NCBI RefSeq assembly: GCF_964033635.1
Contig: NZ_OZ035533.1
Location: 3,720,001 to 3,784,000, forward strand
Origin: Chitinophaga sp. MM2321
GTDB lineage: Bacteria > Bacteroidota > Bacteroidia > Chitinophagales > Chitinophagaceae
DNA: 64,000 nt
Direction of reading: 5' to 3'
In this document: positions 1 to 8,581 of the stretch, one piece after another
How the letters are laid out: the number at the start of each line of letters is the position of its first letter
Numbering within the stretch: the stretch's first letter is position 1
Position numbers and translations under genes: made by a program
The notes under the pieces: generated by a model
Databases searched by the model: none
Seen by the model: the letters and a program-made list of their open reading frames with translations, nothing else
Told to the model about the DNA's origin: nothing

Positions 1-648
1 GACCAGACCGACGACCTGATTACGCCTGTCCTTGATCCGCAGGGTCATGACTCCGTATTCCTGTTCTTCGATGTGGCGGCAGCCGTTTATTCCAATCCGG
101 CTTCCAGCGGCAACGCCTGGGATACGCTGAAGGTTTTGGTAACCACTGATTGTCACCAAACGGGAGAAACAGCCTACACCAAATGGGGACCAAACCTTAT
201 TACACACCCGGGTGCGCTCACTACAGAGTTCGTTCCAACGGCTACAGAATGGCGACGTGATTCGGTGGATTTAACCGCGCTTATACATAAAGTAAAATTT
301 CAAGTAGCATTCAGAAACATATCAAATTCAGAAAATAATATTTATATTGATAATATAAAAATAGTAACGAAAGATATCAACCCTGATCTACGCAAAGCAG
401 GGGTGCTTGTCAACCCCAACCCGACAAATGGCGTAGTATGGGTGACATTTTACGAGATTCCGGAAGACCTTCAGCAGGTTGCCATTTACAACGCAGCCGG
501 ACAGTTCATTGTATCGCAACCCGCCAGTGCCATCAACCGCAGCAATCGGATGACCTTTAATTTGGTAAATGAACCAAATGGTGTTTATTTTGTAAAATTA
601 ATTTACAGGAACAGGGCCAACACCATTAAATTAATGAAAGTAAGATGA
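1..648 (+). CDS. Secreted protein with T9SS type A sorting domain, C-terminal part (5' cut by window)
   Basis: The frame is open from base 1, so only the last 215 residues are present. The first part (DSVFLFFDVAAAVYSN, then a DTLKVLVTTDC strand and a WRRDSVDL segment) resembles the beta-sandwich (choice-of-anchor/MAM-like) that follows M43-type zinc metalloprotease domains in Bacteroidota; the protease itself is outside the window, so that identity is inference. The last about 80 residues are a typical T9SS type A sorting domain: NPNPTNGVVWVTF, then IYNAAGQ, then PNGVYFVKL, ending in KLMKVR. The protein should therefore cross the outer membrane by type IX secretion, with the C-terminal domain removed on the surface. 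Its TGA stop overlaps the first possible ATG of mqnE by four bases. Confidence 0.85.
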   Translation, partial: DQTDDLITPVLDPQGHDSVFLFFDVAAAVYSNPASSGNAWDTLKVLVTTDCHQTGETAYTKWGPNLITHPGALTTEFVPTATEWRRDSVDLTALIHKVKFQVAFRNISNSENNIYIDNIKIVTKDINPDLRKAGVLVNPNPTNGVVWVTFYEIPEDLQQVAIYNAAGQFIVSQPASAINRSNRMTFNLVNEPNGVYFVKLIYRNRANTIKLMKVR

Positions 649-1829
649 CGACGATGAGACAAGATTATCCGGCTGTTCAAACGCTCCTTCAGCAGGCCGC
701 ACTGGACACTTCACTGAAGAGTATTGCAGAAAAGATCCTCCGCCAGGAAAGAATTACGCCCGAAGATGGGCTGACTTTATTCGAAAAAGGCGATATCGGC
801 TTTTTAGGTGCTTTAGCCAATCATGTGCGGGAGCGGATGCATGGCGACAAGACTTACTTTAACCGCAACTTTCATATCGAGCCTACCAACGTTTGCATTT
901 TCACCTGTAACTTCTGCTCCTATTCCCGTTTGTATAAAAACCGGGAAGATGGCTGGGAACTGAGCATCGAGCAAATGATGGACATCGTGAAAAGCTACGA
1001 TGCACAACCCGTTACAGAAGTACACATTGTAGGCGGCGTGCATCCTAAAATGCAGCTCGATTTCTTCGTAGACCTGATCAAACAAATAAAAGCACATCGC
1101 CCGGAACTCCATGTGAAAGGATTCACAGCAGTGGAACTGGATTATATGTTCCGCAAAGCGAAAGTAAGCGTGGAAGAAGGCATGCGCATCCTCAACGAAG
1201 CCGGTCTGCAATCCATGCCCGGCGGCGGCGCTGAAATATTCGACGCAGAGGTACGCGCCAAAATATGCCACGATAAAGTAGATGCAGACGGATGGCTGGC
1301 CATTCACAAAGCAGCGCATAACCGCGGCATGACCACCAACGCCACTATGCTGTATGGTCATATCGAAACATACGCCCACCGCATTGATCATATGGAACGC
1401 CTCCGGCAACTCCAGGATGAAACACATGGCTTCAACACTTTCATACCGCTGAAATTCCGCAACAAAGGCAATGATATGTCCCACATTCCGGAAAGCACCA
1501 TCGTGGAAGACCTGAAACTATATGCCATTGCGCGTCTCTATATGGACAACTTCTCCCACCTGAAAGCCTACTGGCCCATGCTTGGAAGGAATACGGCCCA
1601 ACTCACCCTCTCCTTTGGCGTAAATGACCTGGATGGTACCATCGATGATACCACCAAAATTTACTCCATGGCTGGTGCGGAAGAACAGAACCCTTCCATG
1701 AACACGGCACAACTGGCCATGCTGATTAAACAGGCAGGCAGAAAACCGGTGGAAAGGGATACCGTTTACAACGAAATAAAAGATTATTCTGAAGTTGTTT
1801 TTTCAGATGAAGAACTCCTGACCAAATAG
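645..1829 (+). CDS. mqnE: Aminofutalosine synthase MqnE (radical SAM)
   Basis: MqnE joins a SAM-derived adenosyl radical to the enolpyruvyl-benzoate made by MqnA, giving aminofutalosine in the futalosine route to menaquinone, in the cytoplasm. The 394-residue protein carries the radical-SAM cluster motif C84-x3-C88-x2-C91 (TNVCIFTCNFCSYSR), preceded by the HIEPTN segment typical of MqnE rather than MqnC. GGGAEIF and the later PLKFRNKGN segment also fit the MqnE/MqnC family. Length is normal. The start is ambiguous: ATG 645 overlaps the previous stop (ATGA), while ATG 654 (MRQDYP) gives a protein three residues shorter; neither has a clear ribosome-binding site. No other mqn gene is in the window. 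Confidence 0.95.
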   Translation: MTTMRQDYPAVQTLLQQAALDTSLKSIAEKILRQERITPEDGLTLFEKGDIGFLGALANHVRERMHGDKTYFNRNFHIEPTNVCIFTCNFCSYSRLYKNREDGWELSIEQMMDIVKSYDAQPVTEVHIVGGVHPKMQLDFFVDLIKQIKAHRPELHVKGFTAVELDYMFRKAKVSVEEGMRILNEAGLQSMPGGGAEIFDAEVRAKICHDKVDADGWLAIHKAAHNRGMTTNATMLYGHIETYAHRIDHMERLRQLQDETHGFNTFIPLKFRNKGNDMSHIPESTIVEDLKLYAIARLYMDNFSHLKAYWPMLGRNTAQLTLSFGVNDLDGTIDDTTKIYSMAGAEEQNPSMNTAQLAMLIKQAGRKPVERDTVYNEIKDYSEVVFSDEELLTK

Positions 1830-1841
1830 CAGCTGTATCTT

Positions 1842-2369
1842 ATGCAACTACACCTTAAATGTATCCTGATAGCCACCCTTTATACGGCGGGCTGCCACGA
1901 AAATACCGGTAACAGCAATAACAACACTGCAGAAACCAGTAGTGCGGTTGATAATGTACAAACAGAAACAACATCCAACGGCAGCGCATTTAAAAAAGAA
2001 GGTACCCTTGCTTTCATCGCTAAAAACGGGGCAGACACGTTGCGGAAAATCGATATCCAGCTGGCCAAAACAGACCAGCAACGGGAAGATGGCCTCATGT
2101 TCCGTAAATCAATGACCGATGATCAGGGCATGCTTTTTATTTTTCCTGACCTGGAAGAACGCTCCTTCTGGATGAAAAACACTTATATCTCTCTCGATAT
2201 TATCTACATAAATGATAAAATGGAGATCGTATCTATTCAGAAATATGCCACCCCGCTATCAGAACAGGGGCTGCCCTCCTTTAAGAAAGCACAGTATGTG
2301 CTGGAAGTAAATGCCGGTTTCAGCGACAAATACCACATCAGCTACGGCGACAAAATCCAGTACGAATAA
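1842..2369 (+). CDS. DUF192 domain lipoprotein
   Basis: A 175-residue protein starting 12 bases after mqnE on the same strand, so probably cotranscribed. The N-terminus is short and hydrophobic and ends in TAGC at residues 15-18, a plausible though imperfect lipobox. Next comes a low-complexity Asn/Thr/Ser linker to about residue 50. From about residue 60 to the end is a DUF192 domain, recognised by QREDGLMFRKSM, GMLFIFPDLEERSFWMKNT, then the LDIIYIN strand and YVLEVNAG. DUF192 is a small beta-barrel of unknown biochemical role, common as a periplasmic or surface lipoprotein. No functional tie to menaquinone is implied by the sequence. Confidence 0.9.
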   Translation: MQLHLKCILIATLYTAGCHENTGNSNNNTAETSSAVDNVQTETTSNGSAFKKEGTLAFIAKNGADTLRKIDIQLAKTDQQREDGLMFRKSMTDDQGMLFIFPDLEERSFWMKNTYISLDIIYINDKMEIVSIQKYATPLSEQGLPSFKKAQYVLEVNAGFSDKYHISYGDKIQYE

Positions 2370-2381
2370 AATAAAACAGAT

Positions 2382-2410
2382 AAGCCCCGGCAGACGCCGG
2401 GGCTTTTTTC
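2382..2410 (+). terminator. Intrinsic terminator after mqnE-DUF192
   Basis: Perfect GC-rich hairpin: arm GCCCCGGC (2384-2391), loop AGAC, arm GCCGGGGC (2396-2403), followed by TTTTTT (2404-2409). The AA before the left arm pairs with the first two T, so it could also work on the minus strand for the convergent Rnk-like gene. Confidence 0.87.
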
Positions 2411-2451
2411 GCTTGATACATATTTGATCGCTAACACTATAGCCTGTTTTG

Positions 2452-2820
2452 TTATCCTTCCGCGTTCACTACGCTCAGGATATGCAGCTGGGTTTTGCCT
2501 GCCGGCACTTCCCAGTCTACCACATCACCCGCACTATATCCCAGCAAGGCGGTGCCTATCGGGGACAGGATGGAGAGTTTGCCCAGCTGTAAATTACTGG
2601 CAGCTGGCAATACCAGCTGTACTTCGCGTACAGCTCCACTGCGTTCATCTTTGAACTGCAGTAATGAATTAACCCGTACTACATCTTCCGGTATTTTTGT
2701 TTTTCTTATGAGCGCCCTTTCCAGCTCTTCTCTTAGCTTGTCGGTGCCCGGAGCATGATAACAAAGGGTCTTTAAAATATCGTAATCATGTTGGGACACA
2801 ATAATCTGCTTCTTTTTCAT
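2452..2820 (-). CDS. GreA/GreB family elongation factor, Rnk-like
   Basis: Small (122 aa) protein with a short N-terminal helical part and a C-terminal FKBP-like GreA/GreB domain, as in Rnk (regulator of nucleoside diphosphate kinase), which binds RNA polymerase but lacks the long Gre coiled coil. Diagnostic is the stretch LSILSPIGTALLGYSAGD followed by VDWEVPAG, the conserved C-terminal signature of the Gre family. The N-terminal MKKKQIIVSQHDYDILK fits Rnk. The frame is open upstream to 2913, but ATG 2820 is chosen because the extension would run into the end of the upstream gene (stop at 2837) and has no Rnk-like sequence. It lies 16 bases behind the glutamate synthase-like gene. Confidence 0.9.
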   Translation of the reverse strand: MKKKQIIVSQHDYDILKTLCYHAPGTDKLREELERALIRKTKIPEDVVRVNSLLQFKDERSGAVREVQLVLPAASNLQLGKLSILSPIGTALLGYSAGDVVDWEVPAGKTQLHILSVVNAEG

Positions 2821-2836
2821 GAAAACAGGGGTTTTA

Positions 2837-4402
2837 TTAGTTATTAATAGATTGCCCCGGATAGAGCGCCGCTCCTGCGGATCTACCCTCATCCGGTGCA
2901 TAAATTTCTTCAAATGAACGTATATCCGTTCTGGTTACACGTCTGTACATTACTGCCGGATCCACTTTTTCCGGCGATCCAAAGCCGCAGGCGCCCATCA
3001 GTTCGGCTACCGCTGCAATAGTATTACGGTGGAAATTAGCTACCCGCACACGTTTATCTGCTACATTCACCCCCTTATACAAGGTGGGGTCCTGCGTGGC
3101 TACACCTACCGGGCAATTGCCGCTATCGCATTGCAATGCCTGGATACAGCCCAGCGCCAGCATCATACCTCTTGCACTGTAACATGCATCCGCTCCCAGT
3201 GCCAGCACCTTCATAATATCAAAACCGGTGATGATCTTACCACTGGCCATAATACGTACATGTTTTTTCAGCTTGTACTTTCTCAGCATATTCACTACTA
3301 CTGCCAACGCATCGTATAAAGGCATTCCGATAGAATCCGAAAATTCCAATGGCGCCGCACCTGTACCACCTTCTGCACCATCTACCGTAATAAAATCGGG
3401 ATAGATACCGGTGTTGGTCATTGCCTGGCAAATCCGCTCAAACTCGTCTTTACGGCCTACGCACAATTTAAAACCAACCGGTTTACCACCGGAAAGCTTG
3501 CGGAGCTGCTGGAGAAAAGCCAGCATCCCATATTCATTGCTGAAAGCGGTATGTCCGGCCGGTGATAAAACACTCACCCCTGCTTTTACCTTACGGATAG
3601 CGGCGATTTCAGGCGTATTCTTCGCGGCGGGAAGTACCCCGCCTTTGCCTGGTTTGGCGCCCTGGCTCAGTTTCAGCTCAATCATTTTTACGGCCGGTAC
3701 CGCCGCAGTGGCGGCAAATTCGTCCGGAGAAAAATCCCCTTTCTCGTCGCGGCAACCAAAATAACCGGTACCTATCTGCCAGATCAGGTGGCCGCCATGT
3801 TCCAGGTGATACGGACTCACACCTCCTTCCCCGGTATTGTGGGCAAAGCCTCCCAGCTGTGCGCCCCCATTGAGGGAAAGAATCGCTGTTTTACTCAATG
3901 CCCCGTAACTCATGGCGCTGATGTTGAGCAAACTGGCATTGTACGGCTTATCACACTGTTCATTGCCAATAATAACCCGCAATGCCTCCGGCTTTACTTT
4001 CATCGGAAAAGCTGTATGTGCCGCCCATTCATAGCCCGGCTCATACATATCGTCCAATGCACCGAAGGCCACGGTTTGCTTTACATCTTTTGCGCGCTGA
4101 TACACCACCGCACGCTGGCGTCGGTTAAAAGGCCTCCCATCTGTATCTGATTCAAAAAAGTATTGACGCATCTCCGGCCTGATCTGTTCCAGCAGGTAAC
4201 GCAGCCGCCCCAGTAAGGGGTAGTTACGTAACAAAGTGTGCTTAACCTGCAAGCGGTCGTACACGGCCAATACCGTGATCCCCACTACTACCGGTAAAAA
4301 GATCCATCCTGTTAAATAACCGCGATAAAGACTTACAATCACGCTCACATCCAGCAACAGGCATAAAAGATAAACTGCCCATCGTGCTATCCGATGATTC
4401 AT
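2837..4402 (-). CDS. FMN-binding glutamate synthase family protein
   Basis: A 521-residue protein with one or two hydrophobic segments at the N-terminus (about residues 8-47) and then a glutamate synthase central/FMN domain with no glutaminase domain. Visible family features are NISAMSYGALSKTAILSLNGGA, NTGEGGVSPYH, GAKPGKGGVLP, the FMN-region ITVDGAEGGTGAAP, and the Fe-S type cluster QCDSGNCPVGVATQDP. This resembles the archaeal-type or 'GltB domain 2' proteins whose substrate is usually unproven; no gltD-type partner is adjacent. Quoted segments were read from the translation; the assignment is to family only. Confidence 0.92.
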   Translation of the reverse strand: MNHRIARWAVYLLCLLLDVSVIVSLYRGYLTGWIFLPVVVGITVLAVYDRLQVKHTLLRNYPLLGRLRYLLEQIRPEMRQYFFESDTDGRPFNRRQRAVVYQRAKDVKQTVAFGALDDMYEPGYEWAAHTAFPMKVKPEALRVIIGNEQCDKPYNASLLNISAMSYGALSKTAILSLNGGAQLGGFAHNTGEGGVSPYHLEHGGHLIWQIGTGYFGCRDEKGDFSPDEFAATAAVPAVKMIELKLSQGAKPGKGGVLPAAKNTPEIAAIRKVKAGVSVLSPAGHTAFSNEYGMLAFLQQLRKLSGGKPVGFKLCVGRKDEFERICQAMTNTGIYPDFITVDGAEGGTGAAPLEFSDSIGMPLYDALAVVVNMLRKYKLKKHVRIMASGKIITGFDIMKVLALGADACYSARGMMLALGCIQALQCDSGNCPVGVATQDPTLYKGVNVADKRVRVANFHRNTIAAVAELMGACGFGSPEKVDPAVMYRRVTRTDIRSFEEIYAPDEGRSAGAALYPGQSINN

Positions 4403-4441
4403 AAAACTGTTTTTATAAGATTGTTTTGGAAAATACGAATT

Positions 4442-4506
4442 GGATTATACTACTATACGTAGTAATCCCCCGGGTACAACTGCTAATATGCTAAAAGTTG
4501 CCCGGG
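4442..4506. promoter_or_regulatory. Two adjacent inverted repeats upstream of the glutamate synthase-like gene
   Basis: First repeat: GGATTATACTAC (4442-4453) against GTAGTAATCC (4459-4468), one two-base bulge, spacer TATAC. Second: CCCGGG (4469-4474) plus CAACT against AGTTG-CCCGGG (4496-4506), with a two-base bulge. Together they sit 40-105 bases upstream of the ATG at 4402. They could be an operator, a leader structure or part of a terminator; the sequence does not decide. Confidence 0.3.
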
Positions 4507-4640
4507 CTTAATTGTTGAAGTCTTTTGGACAGGATAAAAAAGGCAACAGGAATCCGCATGCACGCTTGACCGCACATGGGCTGTTATGGAGGAATAATAT
4601 GTTTGTTGCCTTATACAATTGAAATAATATATCTGGCAAA

Positions 4641-4669
4641 GATAGGCGTTTTATTTATAAACGCCTATC
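4641..4669 (-). terminator. Hairpin at the 3' end of the cytochrome/dehydrogenase gene
   Basis: Perfect 11-bp stem: GATAGGCGTTT (4641-4651) against AAACGCCTATC (4659-4669), loop TATTTAT. The stop codon of the minus-strand gene (4668-4670) overlaps the stem. On the minus strand only three T follow, so termination efficiency is uncertain. Confidence 0.5.
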
Positions 4670-6962
4670 ATTTAGTCAATTCCGCTGCTGTAAAGGATTT
4701 CTGCCGGCCATTGTGCAGTTTCCTGGTCTGCTTCACGTCTGCTTCCGTTATTTTTCCGGCTTTATTGTTCCAGGAACTGCGGAGAAAAGTGAGCAATTGC
4801 GCAATATCGCTGTCGCTAAACTCATCACTGCCACCTATACCGGGCATATCACCATTTATTTCAGGCGCTTTATATACTTTTCCGTTTACTTCTACAGGAC
4901 CGGTAAGGCCGAATAATACGATAGAGATCAGGGATGTTTTGTTGCCATTCACCCAGTTGCTCTCATTGAGCGGCGGCGCCATGGAGGTGATGCCGTTGCC
5001 ACTCTTTCCGTGACAGGTCTGACAAACCGTGTTAAAGATCCTGTAACCCTGGGGATATACTTTCCTCAGTGCATCCATTCTTTTGGCGGTGGCTTCGCTC
5101 TCCATACCTGCCAGTACCTTCTCCAGCTGCCGGCGCAATACCAGCGTGGTATCTGCATTCCAGGCTACTACCTGTTTCAGCAGGGCCTGCTCCCTGTTTT
5201 CGGCATTATTGACCAATGCAGCTGATACATAACGGTCATGTGCATAGGCTTTAAAGAGCTTTGTCTCCAGCCTGCTGGCGCTCCCTTTGTCCAGTTTGGT
5301 CAGGGCCGGCAGCAAATAGGCGACATAAGGCGCCATCTCCGGTTGACCCGACAGGGTATCCAGTACCGCTACCACCGGCTTTACGGAGGATGCGCTCAAT
5401 ATGGAAGGCAATGCTGCCAGTGCCTGTACTTTCAGGCCGGCATCATCCTGTTGTAAAATACCGGCAATATCTGCATAGGTTAATTGATGCAACCCTTCCA
5501 GGGTCCACAGGGCATGTTTTTGTCCTATGGGCTGATAGGTATCTTTCAGCATCTCCCGCAGTTGCGGTGCCAGTTCAGTTAACCGGTGATCTATAATCAG
5601 TTGCTGTGCTTTGTCGCGTAGTGTGCCATTTGCATGATGTAACATAGCGATCAGTTGCTCCGGCCGCATGGTAAAGAGGGTATTTTTCGGGTGCTGACCG
5701 GCAGGAACGATGCGGTAAATACGGCCACGATTCAGTGGTTGCGTAAGTTCCCGCATTTTCACCTCATTTTTCAGGTAAGGCGTGATATATGTTTTATGTT
5801 GAAGAATACCGCGATACATATCCGGGAAATAGATGGCGCCATCCGGACCGGTAAAAAGACCGGTAGGTCTGAAACGCTCGTCAGTACTGGCCAGGAACTC
5901 TTTGCCCTCGTAAGCCTGTACGCCTTTTACGAAATAGCCGCTATCTTTTAAAATATTGCGTTTGATCAGGTTGGCAGAAGGTTCTGCAACAAAGGCGTTG
6001 CCGGCATATTCATATGGCAGCAGCCCTCCACGGTAGATCATTGGGCCACAGGCAGCCGTAAACGATACCAGCCGCAGGCTGTCATCCAGGATACCTTTCA
6101 TATAGCCCCGGTTTACGCCTGGTGTGGCCCGCGCAGGATACACATGGTTATCGGGAACAATTCTTTCATTGTAGCCTGCTTCATTCTGCTGGTGGCTGTT
6201 TTTGCCTCCCAGTCCGGGCAGGAAATAATCACCCAGCAGGTTTTCAGAGTTGTTATTATAAAAAAGACGGCCGTTATCGTCCTGGGTAATACCCCACTGT
6301 CCGCGGAAAGCGGTGGATTCTTTCAGCCACTTATCCCCCACCTTACGGTAACGCCTATCCGATTTTGCATTATAGATCCAGTTGTCCATGGCACGCAGCA
6401 ATCCGTTGGGTTGATGCTCCACGTTGCCACCGGCAGCGTATTGGTCGTCTACCAGTACCCGTTTGCCTGGTTTGTCATTATTATTTTCTATGAACCATAA
6501 CTGTGGTGGAGTGGCTACCAGTACGCCGTTCTCTATCAGGCATACCGCCCGTGGCAGTACGAGAGAATCCAGGAATACTTTGCGGCTGTCCATCACCCCA
6601 TCGCCGTTGGTATCTTCCAGTATTACTATTTTACCATCCGGTTTATCTTCACCTGTACCACTGGTATCCGGCATAAATCCGGTCATCTCCACTACCCACA
6701 TTCTTCCCCGCTCATCAAACGTCATCGTTACGGGCGCGACTACCATCGGCTCTTCCGCCACCAGCTGTACTTCCAGCCCCTTTTCTATCTGCATTTTGGT
6801 GATAGCGGTTTTACCATCCAGTACCGGAGAGGTGGCAAATTTTTCCCGCATAGCCAGGGAATCCTTTTCGTGCTTGTTTTCAGTGCTATGCTGTTGTTGT
6901 GTCTGTCCACAGGCAAAGAGCGCCAGGGAAATCGTGGAAATTAAATAGTGTATACGACCCAT
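4668..6962 (-). CDS. PVC-type heme-binding CxxCH lipoprotein (beta-propeller dehydrogenase-like)
   Basis: A 764-residue protein beginning with a signal peptide ending in LFAC (Cys18), a lipobox, so an envelope lipoprotein. Residues about 60-430 form a soluble-dehydrogenase-like propeller: MTFDERGRMWVVEM, LEDTNGDGVMDSRKVF, PNGLLRAMDNWIYN, GPDGAIYFPDMYRGI and LNRGRIYRIVP. About 440-620 is helical and Leu/Ala rich, like a HEAT-repeat region. The C-terminus is a cytochrome c domain with C647-x2-C650-H651 and a likely Met ligand in NGDMPGIGG (about 706). This order is that of the large PVC-type heme proteins of Bacteroidota and Planctomycetota, thought to oxidise sugars or alcohols; the substrate is unknown. 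Seen as a single-gene unit. Confidence 0.9.
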   Translation of the reverse strand: MGRIHYLISTISLALFACGQTQQQHSTENKHEKDSLAMREKFATSPVLDGKTAITKMQIEKGLEVQLVAEEPMVVAPVTMTFDERGRMWVVEMTGFMPDTSGTGEDKPDGKIVILEDTNGDGVMDSRKVFLDSLVLPRAVCLIENGVLVATPPQLWFIENNNDKPGKRVLVDDQYAAGGNVEHQPNGLLRAMDNWIYNAKSDRRYRKVGDKWLKESTAFRGQWGITQDDNGRLFYNNNSENLLGDYFLPGLGGKNSHQQNEAGYNERIVPDNHVYPARATPGVNRGYMKGILDDSLRLVSFTAACGPMIYRGGLLPYEYAGNAFVAEPSANLIKRNILKDSGYFVKGVQAYEGKEFLASTDERFRPTGLFTGPDGAIYFPDMYRGILQHKTYITPYLKNEVKMRELTQPLNRGRIYRIVPAGQHPKNTLFTMRPEQLIAMLHHANGTLRDKAQQLIIDHRLTELAPQLREMLKDTYQPIGQKHALWTLEGLHQLTYADIAGILQQDDAGLKVQALAALPSILSASSVKPVVAVLDTLSGQPEMAPYVAYLLPALTKLDKGSASRLETKLFKAYAHDRYVSAALVNNAENREQALLKQVVAWNADTTLVLRRQLEKVLAGMESEATAKRMDALRKVYPQGYRIFNTVCQTCHGKSGNGITSMAPPLNESNWVNGNKTSLISIVLFGLTGPVEVNGKVYKAPEINGDMPGIGGSDEFSDSDIAQLLTFLRSSWNNKAGKITEADVKQTRKLHNGRQKSFTAAELTK

Positions 6963-7074
6963 TATTTATATCGATTGCAAAAGCAATAAAAATACATTTC
7001 TATGAATAATTTTTCAGAAAAATTACATGAGATAACAGAATAGGCCATTCAACGGCAGTAAGAGCAAAAAAACT

Positions 7075-7082
7075 TATCTTCG
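7075..7082 (+). promoter_or_regulatory. Candidate -7 box for the nucleoside transporter
   Basis: TATCTTCG, one base from the Bacteroidota TAnnTTTG consensus, 39 bases before the ATG at 7121. This supports the ATG start over the upstream TTG at 7091, which would leave almost no leader. Confidence 0.35.
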
Positions 7083-7120
7083 TCGCTTCATTGCATACAT
7101 TTTACGATTTATCTGCATTT

Positions 7121-8386
7121 ATGGAACGCTTTCAGGGCATTATAGGCATTTTCCTTATTCTGGGTATTGCCTTTTTATTCTCCAACAACAAAAGAAAAAT
7201 CAACTACCGGCTGGTTTTCAGCGGAATCTTCTTACAGGTTGTTATTGCTTTGCTGGTGTTTAAAGTTCCGCCTATCACCTGGTTTTTTAAGCAGGTAGGT
7301 CATGGAATGGGGAAACTGGAAGCATTTGCCCGTCAGGGTGCTGCGTTTGTGTATGGTGGTATTGGCGTATCGCAGCCACCGGCAGGTACTATCGCTGATT
7401 ATGCCGGCGGTGGATTTGTTTTTGCCTTTAATGTTACGGCTACTATTATTCTTGTTTGTGTGCTGGTAGCTATTCTATATCATTATGGTATTATGCAGCG
7501 GGTAGTAGCGGTTATTGCCCGGGCCATGAATTTTGTGATGCGCGTAAGTGGTGCGGAAGCACTGAGCAATGTAGCCAGCGCCTTTGTAGGCCAGGTAGAA
7601 GCGCAGGTGATGATCCGTCCCTATCTTCCTTCCATGACCCAGAGCGAGCTGCTGGCTTCTATGAGCGGTAGCCTGGCCTGTATAGCCGGGGGTATCCTGG
7701 TAGTATATGCCAACATGGGATTTCAGGCGGGTATGGACATTGCGCCTTTCTTAATTACCGCCAGCCTGATGGCAGCTCCCGGCGCCCTGGTGATTTCCAA
7801 GATCGTATTTCCTGAAACAGCGGAAAGCCAAACGATGGGCCGGGTGAAAATGGAAGTTAAAAGTAATTATACCAACGTGATCGATGCCATTTCCCATGGC
7901 GCCGGTGATGGATTTAAGATAGCCATGAACGTTATTGCGATGCTGATCGGTTTTATTGCACTGATTACGCTGCTCGACTGGTGCCTGATCCATATTGGTC
8001 ATATTTTCAATCCACACTTTGATCTGAGTCTCGACTGGATCTTTGGTCGCTTGTTTATGCCAATGGCATGGGCTATGGGCGTACCTTCCAGCGATGTAAA
8101 CAATGTAGCCACCCTCCTGGGACAGAAGCTCACCATCAATGAATTTGTAGCGTTTAAAAGTTTTACGAGTCATACCGTTCCGGTACTTACGGCCAAGGGT
8201 ATCACCATTGTAACCATTGCCATTGCGGGCTTTGCCAATTTCAGCAGTGTGGGTATGCAGATAGGTGGTATCGGGGAGTTGGCGCCAGGCAGAAGAAGCG
8301 ACCTGGCAAGACTGGGCATGAAAGCCCTCCTTTGTGGTACACTTGCATCTTATTTATCTGCGACGATTGCAGGCATCCTCATGTGA
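7121..8386 (+). CDS. NupC/CNT family nucleoside transporter
   Basis: Concentrative nucleoside transporter of the inner membrane, importing nucleosides with H+ or Na+. The 421-residue protein is almost wholly hydrophobic with about ten membrane segments. Family features: an early VFKVPPITWFF segment, then GGGFVFAFNVTATIILVCVL, MNFVMRVSGAEALSNVASAF, FVGQVEAQVMIRPYL and SGSLACIAGGILVVYA, which hold the Glu/Gln/Ser residues lining the nucleoside site, and later AISHGAGDGFKIAMNV and GFANFSSVGMQIGGIG near the end. Length is standard. ATG 7121 is chosen; the frame extends upstream to TTG 7091. The gene is followed immediately by an inverted repeat. Confidence 0.93.
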   Translation: MERFQGIIGIFLILGIAFLFSNNKRKINYRLVFSGIFLQVVIALLVFKVPPITWFFKQVGHGMGKLEAFARQGAAFVYGGIGVSQPPAGTIADYAGGGFVFAFNVTATIILVCVLVAILYHYGIMQRVVAVIARAMNFVMRVSGAEALSNVASAFVGQVEAQVMIRPYLPSMTQSELLASMSGSLACIAGGILVVYANMGFQAGMDIAPFLITASLMAAPGALVISKIVFPETAESQTMGRVKMEVKSNYTNVIDAISHGAGDGFKIAMNVIAMLIGFIALITLLDWCLIHIGHIFNPHFDLSLDWIFGRLFMPMAWAMGVPSSDVNNVATLLGQKLTINEFVAFKSFTSHTVPVLTAKGITIVTIAIAGFANFSSVGMQIGGIGELAPGRRSDLARLGMKALLCGTLASYLSATIAGILM

Positions 8387-8580
8387 GACCAGGATTAAAG
8401 GATTATAGGATTTAACGGATGGGTGTTTTGTTGTTTTGTTGTTTTGTTCTTATGTTATATTTAATCAGGACTATTCCTTATTTAATTACACGGCTTAACT
8501 GATGGGTCTTTTGTTGCTTAAAAAATAATTCAACAAAACACCCATCTTGCTAATCTTTTAAATCCGGGTAAATCCTGGTC
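8387..8580. repeat. Imperfect long inverted repeat filling a convergent gap (family I)
   Basis: The gap starts one base after the nupC-like stop and ends one base before the DUF4259 stop. Its outer ends pair as GACCAGGATT (8387-8396) with AATCCTGGTC (8571-8580), and its inner part as GATGGGTGTTTTGTTG (from about 8418) with CAACAAAACACCCATC (about 8531-8546), with a degenerate middle. The left side also has tandem TTGTTTTG units, and a further partial copy (ACTGATGGGTCTTTTGTTG) lies near 8499-8517. Same words occur at 15419 and 37568. Confidence 0.8.
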
Positions 8581-8581
8581 C

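Noticed and set aside
813..1484. 223-residue open frame antisense to mqnE
   Set aside because: Wholly inside a well-supported radical-SAM gene; composition (many Cys, His, Phe) is that of a reverse-strand shadow.
2452..2913. Longer start (2913) for the Rnk-like protein
   Set aside because: The extra 31 residues would overlap the end of the upstream gene and do not resemble the family; ATG 2820 fits.
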